Of a DNA stretch of 47,259 nt, positions 1 to 7,335 are shown one piece after another. The translations under genes were made by a program, and so were the position numbers. Position 1 is the stretch's first letter. The number at the start of each line of letters is the position of its first letter. The DNA comes from Hyphomicrobiales bacterium (lineage in GTDB: Bacteria > Pseudomonadota > Alphaproteobacteria > Rhizobiales > Rhizobiaceae), in the NCBI GenBank assembly GCA_900473205.1, contig UCLB01000038.1, positions 1-47,259 on the forward strand, read 5' to 3'. The notes under the pieces were generated by a model. The model was not told the origin of the DNA and did no database searches. It was given only the letters and a program-made list of their open reading frames with translations.

Positions 1-119
1 CGCTCGTGAAGGAAGTGGCGGAAGTGCGCCTCGCCTACCTCCCCACCGGAGGGGGAGATGCCCGGCAGGGCAGAGGGGGGTGAGCCAAGACCACAAAGGA
101 TCATGGCCACCTCCTCACA
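1..119. repeat. Half copy of a GC-rich palindromic intergenic repeat
   Basis: No coding region is visible in the first 119 bases. Positions 38-85 hold a small hairpin (CTCCCC, then GGGGGAG) followed by ATGCCCGGCAGGGCAGAGG, which resembles the right arm of the complete element at 8570-8738. Bases 71-85 are the exact reverse complement of 47241-47255 at the other end of the window. The left half of this copy presumably lies outside the window. Confidence 0.6.
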
Positions 120-1130
120 TCACATCGAGGCCTTGATCTTCTCAGCCACCTCAGGTGAAACCCACTTCGTCCAGATATCCTCGTGGTTTTCGAGGAAATA
201 GGCCGCACCGTCTTCATTGGTGCCCTGGTTTTCATCCATCCAGGCCAGAACTTCGGCAACCGTGTCGTTGCCCCACTGGCGCTTCTTCACGTATTCGACG
301 GAAGGACCGGCCTTTTCGGCAAATTCCTTGGTCACGACCGTGAATACCTCAGCAACCGGATAAGCGTTGGGCTTAGGGTCAGCGCAATCTGGCTTGGCGA
401 TGCAATTGTCGTAGGCTTCGCGGTCCAGTTCGACGCCGTCTTCCAGCTTGACCATATCGTATTTGCCCAGAATGGCAGTCGGCGCCCAGTAGTAGCCGAG
501 CCAGCCCTGCTTCTTTTCATAGGCATTGGAAATGGAGCCATCGAGGCCAGCGCCAGAGCCGGTATCGACGAGCGTGAAGCCCTTTTCATCGGCCTTGCGT
601 GCCTTGAAGAGATTGGCCGTCGTTGGCTGGCAACCCCAGCCGGGAGGGCAGCCGAAGACTGCGCCCTTGCTGGCATCTTCCGGTGCCGGGAAGAGTTCAG
701 GATGCTTGAGCGCATCTTCCACGGTCTTGATGTCAGGATGGGCGTCGGCTAGATATTTCGGAATCCACCAGCCTTCCACGCCGCCATCGTTCAGGATTTT
801 GACTTCCTGAATGAGATTGCCGGATTTGACGGCTTCTTCATAAGGTGAGCCCAGCGTGTTCACCCACATTTCAGGCGCCATATCCGGCTGGCCTTTTTCA
901 TTCATGGAAGTGAAGGTGGGTGTGGTGTCGCCGGTCACGATATCGATCGTGCAATCATAACCGTTTTCCATGATGAACTTATCGACGTAAGCCGCAACAC
1001 CAGCGGATGCCCAGTTCATTTCTGCGATGGAGATATTGCCGCAGGTCTCAGCGGCGTTGGCGGTGCTTGCGCCAGCGGCGGCAAGGGTGAAGCCCGTGAC
1101 AAGAATGGTCGAGGCGAGGAGTTTCTTCAT
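120..1130 (-). CDS. Glycine betaine/proline-type ABC transporter substrate-binding protein
   Basis: Periplasmic solute-binding protein of the ProX/OpuAC family, expected to bind a quaternary amine such as glycine betaine or choline, or proline, and deliver it to an ABC importer. The chosen start (MKKLLAST) gives a 336-residue precursor with a clear Sec signal peptide ending near ANA-AET at about residue 30. A GGGGG Shine-Dalgarno-like run lies just upstream, and a longer in-frame start would place 17 residues before the signal. The mature part has the family-like stretches AEMNWASAGV near its start and PDMAPEMWVN, and is rich in Trp and Tyr as expected for a cation-pi binding cage. No permease or ATPase gene is adjacent inside the window, so any partners are elsewhere or beyond the left edge. 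The exact ligand cannot be read from sequence. Confidence 0.85.
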   Translation of the reverse strand: MKKLLASTILVTGFTLAAAGASTANAAETCGNISIAEMNWASAGVAAYVDKFIMENGYDCTIDIVTGDTTPTFTSMNEKGQPDMAPEMWVNTLGSPYEEAVKSGNLIQEVKILNDGGVEGWWIPKYLADAHPDIKTVEDALKHPELFPAPEDASKGAVFGCPPGWGCQPTTANLFKARKADEKGFTLVDTGSGAGLDGSISNAYEKKQGWLGYYWAPTAILGKYDMVKLEDGVELDREAYDNCIAKPDCADPKPNAYPVAEVFTVVTKEFAEKAGPSVEYVKKRQWGNDTVAEVLAWMDENQGTNEDGAAYFLENHEDIWTKWVSPEVAEKIKASM

Positions 1131-1783
1131 TGTAAGACCCCCAAGTCTAATGCAGTGTTTATGTGAGGCATACCGGGGCACTGCAAAGCCCGGCCTGCCA
1201 GAAGCGTCGGCGCGACATCGAAACGATACCGCTGCCAGAACGCAGAGCTAAAGCCATGGAGCGTGGATTTCACGAGCATGCGCTTGCGAAAGCTCCAGGG
1301 CAAAATGACATGCGCGGAAAGATGAGTGAAAACCCATCAAAGAACAGCCGCCAAAACGCGACGAAGAAAGCCGCAATCACCGCGGCGGAAAAGCGCATAA
1401 ATATGTCAACGGGTTTTATAATACGGCGAGAAGATGATATTGCAACGCAAAATGCCGCATTGCAGCCATGCGCGGTGCTGCGGAACCATTTTGGATGATT
1501 TTCAATACTTCGCAAATTATCATTTTTTACTGGAGATATTCGTCAATCGACTGCATAAAAAATTAAAATGCAATTAATGTCGAATATATATTCAAATAAC
1601 TCTGAATTCTGATTTTTGTGGAAAAAAATCTCAAATAACTCATTTCGAGAAGTATTTTTCTCCAAAAAAGCCCAAGGCCGTCATCCTCGGGCTTGTCCCG
1701 AGGATCTAATCACGCTTCTGCGGATGCAACGTGGAAGATGCCCGGGGCACGCCCGAGCATGACGACATACGTAACAATTAGCC
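1131..1783. other. 653-bp intergenic region, AT-rich, with a palindromic repeat
   Basis: The region separates two genes that are both on the minus strand. Bases 1500-1670 are strikingly AT-rich with runs of A and T and probably include the promoter of the betaine-binding protein gene or a structural spacer. Short reading frames on both strands lack a convincing ribosome-binding site and resemble no family I know. Positions 1680-1763 hold a palindromic repeat listed separately. Confidence 0.5.
1680..1763. repeat. Palindromic intergenic repeat (GTCATCC type)
   Basis: The outer arms GTCATCCTCGGGC (1680-1692) and GCCCGAGCATGAC (1751-1763) are reverse complements with one mismatch. The left arm also forms a small internal palindrome, CTCGGG/CCCGAG. 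The element sits just past the 3' end of the oligopeptidase gene. The element at 25906-26019 has the same GTCATCC...GGTGAC end plan but different internal sequence. Confidence 0.6.
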
Positions 1784-3901
1784 TCAAACAGCAGCCTTAC
1801 CCGCCACCTTCAACGCAAACGCATACTCGAACGCGATCTCCTCCAGTCGTTGGAAGCGTCCGGACTTGCCGCCATGGCCTGCCGCCATATTGGTTTTGAG
1901 CAGGATCGGCGCTTCACCCGTCGTGTGCTCCCGCAACTTCGCCACCCACTTGGTCGGCTCCCAATAGGTCACGCGCGGGTCGGTCAGGCCTGAAATGGCC
2001 AGAAGCGGCGGGTAGGGCTTCGCGCCCACATTGTCGTAAGGCGAATAGGCGGCGATCCACTGATATTCCTCTTCCGACTCCAGCGGGTTGCCCCATTCCG
2101 GCCATTCCGGCGGGGTGAGGGGCAGGGTGTCGTCCAGCATGGTCGTCAGCACGTCCACGAAAGGAACGGCAGCGATGATGCCTGCGAATTTCTCCGGTGC
2201 CATATTGGCAACCGCACCCATCAGCATGCCACCGGCAGAGCCACCTTCGGCAATGATGCCGTGATACGAAGTGAAACCATCCTTCACCAGATGGTCGGCA
2301 GCGGCGATGAAGTCTTTGAAGGTGTTCTGCTTGTGCTCCATCTTGCCGGTTTCATACCACTCGAAACCCTTGTCCTTGCCGCCGCGAATATGGGCCACAG
2401 CATAGATAAAGCCACGATCAGCAAGCGACAGATTGTTGGTGCTGAAGGAGGCCGGAATGGAAATTCCGTAAGCACCGTAACCATAGAGCAGGCAGGGGGC
2501 AGAACCATCCAGCGGCGTGTCTTTCCGGTAGAGCAGGGACACCGGCACCAGCGCGCCATCATGCGATGTCGCCATCACCCGGCGCGTCACATAATCGTCC
2601 GGGTTATGGCCGGAGGGCACTTCCTGCGTCTTCAGCAACGTGCGCTCACGCGTCACCATGTCGTAGTCGAACAGCTGGCTCGGCGTGGTCATGGAGGAAT
2701 AGCTGAAGCGGATGACATCGGTGTCGTATTCCGCCGCACCATGCAGGCCCAGCGAATAGGCTTCCTCGTCAAAGGCAATGGCATGTTCCTCGCCGCTCAC
2801 CCGATCGCGGATGACGATGCGTGGCAGGCCATCGCGGCGCTCCAGCCAGATCAGGTGACGGGCATAGGCGTCGATATCGAGAATGAGGCGGCCCGGCTCG
2901 TGCGGCACGACTTCCTTCCAGTTTTCTTTGCCCGGTGCCGTCACCGGTGTCTGGCAGATGCGGAAATCCTTGGCGTCGCCGTCATTCGTCAGAATGTAGA
3001 AGACATCGCCGCCCTCGCACAGCGAATATTCGATGCCTTCCTCACGCTCTGCCACGATCTGCGGCTCGGCGGTCAAATCCTTGGTGGAGAGAATGCGGTA
3101 TTCGCTGGTCTCGTGGTCGTGAATATCGATGAAGATGAAATCATCCAGCACGGACGCACCCACACCCATGAAGAAGCCGGGGTCTTTTTCCTCATAGACC
3201 AGACGGTCGGAAGACTGCGGCTGGCCGATAATGTGGTGAAATACCTTGGACGGACGGTGGTTTTCATCCTGCAGGGAATAGAAGAAGCTCTTGCCATCCG
3301 GTGCCCAGGCGCCACCACCGGCGGTGTTCTCGATCACGTCATCAAGATCTTGCCCGCTCTCCAGCTCGCGAATGCGCAGCGTGTAATATTCCGATCCCTT
3401 GTCATCGTAACCCCAGATGCCGCGACTGTGATCGCTGGTTTGGTCGAGGCCGGCCAAGCGGAAATAGTCCTTGCCTTCGGCTTCCTTGTCGCCGTTCAAC
3501 AAAACGTGTTTCTCGCCGCCACCGCGCGGGGTGCGGAAATAATGCGGCTGCTCGCCACCCGTCACGAACAGTGTGCCGTAAGCATAAGGACCGTCATTGA
3601 CCGGCACCGAGGAATCATCCTGCTTGATGCGGCCCTTCATCTCCTCGAACAGCTTCTCCTGAAGCGGCTTGGTGTCGGCCATCGCTGCTTCCATATAGGT
3701 GTTTTCGGCCTCTAGATGATTACGAATGGCCGCGTCCAGCAGCGTCGGATCCTTGAACATGGCCTGCCAGTTATCGGCGCGAAACCACGCATAATCATCC
3801 GTGCGGGTAATGCCGTGATGGGTGTCGCTCACCGGTTTTTTTTCGGCAACGGGGGCGGCTGGCAGGTTCTTGAAAATGGACAAGGATATACTCGCTTTCA
3901 T
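1784..3901 (-). CDS. ptrB: Oligopeptidase B (S9 prolyl oligopeptidase family)
   Basis: A serine peptidase of family S9A that cleaves short peptides, typically after Lys or Arg, in the cytoplasm or periplasm. The 705 residues match the family length (about 690-710): an N-terminal beta-propeller half (roughly residues 20-430) followed by an alpha/beta hydrolase domain. The catalytic triad is visible as Ser555 in GGSAGG, Asp641 in GLTDPRV and His676 in AAGHGGKSG. The acidic segment DDTLPLTPPEW after the serine is typical of oligopeptidase B rather than prolyl oligopeptidase. No signal peptide is seen. The start is uncertain: the ATG at 3901 has no strong Shine-Dalgarno sequence and an in-frame TTG lies six codons in. 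The gene appears monocistronic. Confidence 0.92.
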   Translation of the reverse strand: MKASISLSIFKNLPAAPVAEKKPVSDTHHGITRTDDYAWFRADNWQAMFKDPTLLDAAIRNHLEAENTYMEAAMADTKPLQEKLFEEMKGRIKQDDSSVPVNDGPYAYGTLFVTGGEQPHYFRTPRGGGEKHVLLNGDKEAEGKDYFRLAGLDQTSDHSRGIWGYDDKGSEYYTLRIRELESGQDLDDVIENTAGGGAWAPDGKSFFYSLQDENHRPSKVFHHIIGQPQSSDRLVYEEKDPGFFMGVGASVLDDFIFIDIHDHETSEYRILSTKDLTAEPQIVAEREEGIEYSLCEGGDVFYILTNDGDAKDFRICQTPVTAPGKENWKEVVPHEPGRLILDIDAYARHLIWLERRDGLPRIVIRDRVSGEEHAIAFDEEAYSLGLHGAAEYDTDVIRFSYSSMTTPSQLFDYDMVTRERTLLKTQEVPSGHNPDDYVTRRVMATSHDGALVPVSLLYRKDTPLDGSAPCLLYGYGAYGISIPASFSTNNLSLADRGFIYAVAHIRGGKDKGFEWYETGKMEHKQNTFKDFIAAADHLVKDGFTSYHGIIAEGGSAGGMLMGAVANMAPEKFAGIIAAVPFVDVLTTMLDDTLPLTPPEWPEWGNPLESEEEYQWIAAYSPYDNVGAKPYPPLLAISGLTDPRVTYWEPTKWVAKLREHTTGEAPILLKTNMAAGHGGKSGRFQRLEEIAFEYAFALKVAGKAAV

Positions 3902-4141
3902 GAAGACATCGGTCTACGTGTGCCAAGATGTAGAGTGCTGCTCTGGGTCGATCAAGGAGGAAAACTCCTTGTGGCTTAGAAGCTATGGGCACAATTTGGT
4001 CTGCTTTCGATCACAATTTAACACTAGATCGCAAATCCGACACATCCGTGCCGATGCTGGCAAGCCGGTGGTTTTGCCTCAAGACCCCAGAATTGCCTCG
4101 AAATTCAAGACAAGAAGAAACGAAAAGCCCGACAGGACACC

Positions 4142-4543
4142 ATGCACAAGCTTCTCTCCGTTGCCCTTCTCGCAGCCTCTTCCAGCGTGGCGATGGCCAT
4201 GCCTGCCCATGCCATAGATGCCAATGTCCTTCGTCAGCTCAATGCGCTCGCCCCGGAAGAGCGTCTGGAGCAACGCTGCGATATCGAAGCCATGGAGCGC
4301 ATCGCCAAGGACCAGAAGGGCATGAAGCCGGACAAGGTCATTGCCTATGCCTTCGGCGACCCGGATGTTACGCCTGATTCCATCAAGGCCGCCGGTGCCG
4401 TGTTCAGAAGCGGTGGCGAATGGTACCGCCTGCGCTACAAATGTCAGATCGCCACCACCACGCTCGGCATCCGCAATTTCGATTACAAGGTCGGAGACAA
4501 GGTGCCGGAAGAGCAATGGGCGAAGCATTATCTGTACGATTGA
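4142..4543 (+). CDS. DUF930-like secreted protein
   Basis: A 133-residue protein with a clear Sec signal peptide (hydrophobic stretch LLSVALLAASSSVAMA, cleavage near AHA-ID at about residue 24), so it is probably periplasmic. The mature part contains LEQRCDIEAMERI and a second Cys in YKCQIATTTLG, giving two cysteines that could form a disulfide bond. This matches my memory of the DUF930 family, which is restricted largely to rhizobia and has no known function. The structured repeat at 4559-4738 begins 16 bases after the stop codon. Nothing nearby suggests a specific role. Confidence 0.7.
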   Translation: MHKLLSVALLAASSSVAMAMPAHAIDANVLRQLNALAPEERLEQRCDIEAMERIAKDQKGMKPDKVIAYAFGDPDVTPDSIKAAGAVFRSGGEWYRLRYKCQIATTTLGIRNFDYKVGDKVPEEQWAKHYLYD

Positions 4544-4558
4544 GGCGGTGCGACTGGC

Positions 4559-4738
4559 TTACCTCTCCCCCTGTGGGAGAGGAAGAAAAATCATGATCTT
4601 AGCTTTGCTAAATCATAGATTTTTCAGGTGAGGGGTTCGCCGCTTGCGCCGAGGTAAGACCCCTCACTTGCGATTTCTAACACTTAAGCGGAGCTTAAGA
4701 TGTTGAAATCGCTTTCTCTCCCACAGGGGGAGAGATAA
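4559..4738. repeat. 180-bp cloverleaf-like intergenic repeat, copy 1
   Basis: The outer arms CTCTCCCCCTGTGGGAGAG (4563-4581) and its exact reverse complement (4716-4734) are extended by TTA/TAA across one mismatch. Between them lie three hairpins: 4586-4624 (AAAAATC...GATTTTT), 4628-4667 (GTGAGGGGT...ACCCCTCAC) and 4670-4712 (GCGATTTC...GAAATCGC, tip CTTAAGC-GGA-GCTTAAG). Each outer arm is also an imperfect palindrome by itself. A second copy with the same plan is at 41530-41711. The rest of the 4544-4888 gap holds only the promoter and ribosome-binding region of the next gene. Confidence 0.9.
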
Positions 4739-4888
4739 CCCAGCCGCGACGTCCGTGGTCTCACCACCAGTGCGGAGAGGGTGAAGTTGCCAATCCGCAA
4801 CGATATCTAACTGATTTCCTATTGATATTGCCGGTTGCTGAATTGCCGACTAATCCTTGTGTCAGAGGGTTTTTCAGGGGCAGGTTGC

Positions 4889-5812
4889 ATGAGTGTGCGT
4901 TTTCACGGGCTTTCGGCGTTTCCGCTGACACCGGCGGATGAAGAGGGCGTGGTCGATGTCGAGGCCCTGTCGCTGCTGGTGCAGAGGCTGGATGCGGCAG
5001 AGGTCGATAGCATTGGCCTTTTGGGCAGTACCGGAAGCTATGCTTATCTGTCTCGCGATGAGCGTCTGCGCGCCGTCAAGGCCGCTGTGGAATGCCTGAA
5101 AGGCAAAAGCAGGCAGCTGATCGTCGGCGTCGGCACGTTTCGCACCAGTGAAGCGGTCGCGCTGGCTAAGGATGCGGAAGCCGCTGGGGCCGATGCGCTG
5201 TTGCTCGCCCCCGTTTCCTATACGCCGCTGACACAGGAAGAGGCCTATCACCATTTCGCAGCGGTGGCCGGGGCAACCAGCCTGCCGCTCTGCATCTACA
5301 ACAATCCGTCCACCACCCATTTTACCTTCAGCGACGAGCTGCTGGTGCGGCTGGCCTACATCCCGCATATCCTCGCGGTGAAAATGCCTCTGGCCGCGGA
5401 CATGGAATTCAAGCCGGAGCTGGAGCGCCTGCGTCCACGTCTGGGCGATAATTTCTCCATCGGCTATAGCGGCGACTGGGGTTGCGCGGATGCCGTGCTG
5501 CAAGGGGCAGACACCTGGTACAGTGTCATCGCAGGTCTCTTGCCGGTACCATCGTTGCGGCTTTTGCGCGCCGCACAGGCTGGTGATAGCACCGAGGTTC
5601 AGCGTATCAGCGCTTACTTTGAACCGCTCTGGTCCCTGTTCAAGGAGTTCGGCAGCTACCGCGTGGTTTATGCCGCGGCAAATCTTCTGTCGCTTACCCA
5701 CCGCCAGCCGCCTTTGCCGGTCATGCCGCTCAGCGTCAGCGATTGCGCGCGGGTGGAAGAGGCGCTGGCCAAGCTTGCGGAACTCGATGGCTTGCCCGCC
5801 GCCACGCCATAA
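4889..5812 (+). CDS. Dihydrodipicolinate synthase-family (class I) aldolase/lyase
   Basis: A 307-residue TIM-barrel protein of the DapA/N-acetylneuraminate lyase superfamily, whose members make or break C-C bonds of 2-keto acids through a lysine Schiff base. Visible motifs are GSTGSY (residues 46-51, the GTTGE position of DapA), Tyr137 in CIYNNPS and the Schiff-base Lys165 in LAVKMP. The arginine that DapA uses to hold the substrate carboxylate (in YNVPSRTG) is not present; the segment here reads YNNPSTTHF. That argues against lysine biosynthesis and for another 2-keto acid substrate, which I cannot name. The start MSVRFHG follows CAGGGGCAGG; an upstream in-frame start would add an unlikely 18 residues. 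Confidence 0.82.
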   Translation: MSVRFHGLSAFPLTPADEEGVVDVEALSLLVQRLDAAEVDSIGLLGSTGSYAYLSRDERLRAVKAAVECLKGKSRQLIVGVGTFRTSEAVALAKDAEAAGADALLLAPVSYTPLTQEEAYHHFAAVAGATSLPLCIYNNPSTTHFTFSDELLVRLAYIPHILAVKMPLAADMEFKPELERLRPRLGDNFSIGYSGDWGCADAVLQGADTWYSVIAGLLPVPSLRLLRAAQAGDSTEVQRISAYFEPLWSLFKEFGSYRVVYAAANLLSLTHRQPPLPVMPLSVSDCARVEEALAKLAELDGLPAATP

Positions 5813-5907
5813 TTCCGGCGTTTTGCGGGCAGTATTGCCGAGATATAGCGCGAAAACCGCAAGGCGGCTTTGCGACTGGACTTTATCGATCATCGAAGGC
5901 TCGTGAC

Positions 5908-6636
5908 ATGCTGAAGACAATCACTCTCGTCTCTTTGCTGGCCGCCATGGCGTCTCCCGCCTTCGCAGCCACCGGCGGCCTTGTCGAGCCGACGCTGAAA
6001 ATGCAGCCGGGCAAGGCGCATGCCCCGCGCGTCGCCATCACGCTCGATGCCTGCATGGGCAAGACGGATTTCCGCATTCTCGATACGCTGGTCAGCGAGA
6101 AAATCCCCGCGACGATCTTTGTCACCGCCCGCTGGCTGAAGCACAATCCGCAGGCGTTGGCCGTGCTGATGTCACACCCCGACCTGTTCGAATTGGAAAA
6201 TCACGGCGAAAACCACATCCCAGCCGTGGATAAGCCGGTCTCGATCTACGGCATCGCCGCCGCAGGCTCACCAGCCGCCGTGGAGCAGGAAGTGGAAGGC
6301 GGCAGGCTCGCCATCGCCGCCGCCACCGGTCGCCAGCCGCAATGGTTTCGCGGCGCGACCGCCAAATACACCAATTCCTCCATGGCGATCATCAATCAAC
6401 TCGGAGAACGCGTCGCCGGTTATTCCATCAATGGAGATGGCGGCTCGCTGCTTGGCGCTGGCATGACAGCCAAGCACATCGCATCCGCCAAGGACGGCGA
6501 TGTCGTCATCGCCCACATCAACCAGCCCACCCACGAAGCCGGCGAAGGCGTCGTCCGCGGCCTCCTCGCACTAAAAGCCCGCGGCGTCATCTTCACCCGC
6601 CTGGACGACCCGGCGTTTAACGCGCCTTCGAATTGA
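5908..6636 (+). CDS. Secreted polysaccharide deacetylase (NodB-homology, variant motif)
   Basis: A 242-residue protein with a signal peptide (TLVSLLAAMASPAFA, cleavage near residue 20) and a single NodB/CE4-like domain. The family removes acetyl groups from glycans such as peptidoglycan or chitin-like polymers using a metal held by Asp-His-His. Motif 1 reads ITLDACMGKTD rather than the classical TFDDG; motif 2 (HGENH) supplies the His-x3-His pair, and RGATAKY resembles the RxPY motif. The chosen ATG gives the signal peptide directly; longer in-frame starts run into the preceding gene. It follows the aldolase gene by about 95 bases and may be cotranscribed. The natural substrate is unknown, and the altered motif leaves some doubt about classical CE4 chemistry. 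Confidence 0.82.
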   Translation: MLKTITLVSLLAAMASPAFAATGGLVEPTLKMQPGKAHAPRVAITLDACMGKTDFRILDTLVSEKIPATIFVTARWLKHNPQALAVLMSHPDLFELENHGENHIPAVDKPVSIYGIAAAGSPAAVEQEVEGGRLAIAAATGRQPQWFRGATAKYTNSSMAIINQLGERVAGYSINGDGGSLLGAGMTAKHIASAKDGDVVIAHINQPTHEAGEGVVRGLLALKARGVIFTRLDDPAFNAPSN

Positions 6637-6639
6637 CCG

Positions 6640-6969
6640 TCAGGAGACGGCGCGCTCCAATGCTGCAGTGACCCATTTGTTGAGGCTGACGCCATCCCTT
6701 CGGGCTGCGTTTGAAACGGCCTTGTGAAGTTTCGGTTCGGTGCGCACTACGAACTGGCCCGAAAATGGTTTTTCCGGTTCTTCGCCGCGCTCGGCGCAAA
6801 AGGCCAGATAATCCTCGATAGACTCTGCCAGTGCCTGTTTGAGTTCCGTCGCAGAAGAGCCCTGAAAGGTGATGACGTCCCTCAGATCAATGACCTCGCC
6901 ATGAAAAAGATCAGCCTCTTCATCGAATTCGATGACAGCCTCATATCCTTTATAGTGCATCACACTCAT
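6640..6969 (-). CDS. hicB: HicB-family antitoxin
   Basis: A 109-residue antitoxin of a type II toxin-antitoxin module. The N-terminal half (YKGYEAVIEFDEEADLFHGE...) is the partly degraded RNase H-like HicB fold that blocks the toxin. The C-terminal half (LHKAVSNAARRDGVSLNKWV) is a ribbon-helix-helix DNA-binding domain, so the protein should also repress its own operon. Its ATG overlaps the hicA stop codon (ATGA, 6966-6969), showing toxin-first order and translational coupling. Its stop codon lies 3 bases from the end of the convergent deacetylase gene. Confidence 0.9.
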   Translation of the reverse strand: MSVMHYKGYEAVIEFDEEADLFHGEVIDLRDVITFQGSSATELKQALAESIEDYLAFCAERGEEPEKPFSGQFVVRTEPKLHKAVSNAARRDGVSLNKWVTAALERAVS

Positions 6970-7226
6970 GGTCTTATCCCTGCTTCGCTCAGAAACCGCC
7001 GCACGGATTTTACCGCACCCTTGTCAGTTTCCTTCTGTGGGTGAGGGCGATGAAACACCGCCCGAACACCGTTAAGAGCAACACGCACGCGTGACCCTTG
7101 GCCTTCCGTTACCTCAGCGCCGCTAGCGAGGAACAGCGCTTCAATATCCCGCCAAACGATGCCCGCCCGAACAGGATCAGAAAAGATTGCTTCCAGCACG
7201 GCCTGATGTTTCTTGCTCAATTCCAT
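6966..7226 (-). CDS. hicA: HicA-family mRNA interferase toxin
   Basis: An 86-residue toxin of the longer HicA/YcfA-like type, which cleaves mRNA and other RNAs in the ribosome-associated pool when not neutralised by HicB. It has a double-stranded-RNA-binding-like fold. The diagnostic C-terminal stretch GSRVRVALNGVRAVFHRPHP contains His59 and His62, the likely catalytic or essential residues. It is the first gene of the hicAB operon. The upstream region (7227-7335) carries TGATA-containing repeats that could be the HicB operator. No frame damage is seen, so the pair is probably functional. Confidence 0.88.
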   Translation of the reverse strand: MELSKKHQAVLEAIFSDPVRAGIVWRDIEALFLASGAEVTEGQGSRVRVALNGVRAVFHRPHPQKETDKGAVKSVRRFLSEAGIRP

Positions 7227-7230
7227 ATAG

Positions 7231-7292
7231 TATCACTATTCGATATCATTTCAAGATGTGCAGCCTGTGGAGGCTTCAAATGAGATGATATG
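7231..7292. promoter_or_regulatory. Candidate hicAB promoter/operator
   Basis: The spacer upstream of hicA contains several TGATA/TATCA units: TATCACTATT (7231-7240), GATATCAT (7242-7249) and ATGATATG (7285-7292). The last two are inverted with one mismatch. Ribbon-helix-helix antitoxins commonly bind such short repeated units, so this is a reasonable operator. The boundaries are approximate and no strong -35/-10 pair stands out. Confidence 0.4.
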
Positions 7293-7335
7293 AAAAGCAA
7301 CTATTGAGGGAATTGGCAAGTAGAGCACGTGACTG

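Noticed and set aside
1163..1515. Short reading frames on both strands between the betaine-binding protein and ptrB
   Set aside because: They have no ribosome site, no family resemblance and they overlap one another in a noncoding AT-rich region.
2261..3715. A long plus-strand frame (484 codons) opposite ptrB
   Set aside because: It is the antisense of oligopeptidase B, whose catalytic triad and full length are clear; the frame is a codon-bias shadow.
4559..4738. CRISPR array or tandem repeats
   Set aside because: The internal repeats are inverted arms of a single element rather than regularly spaced direct repeats, and no cas gene is present.
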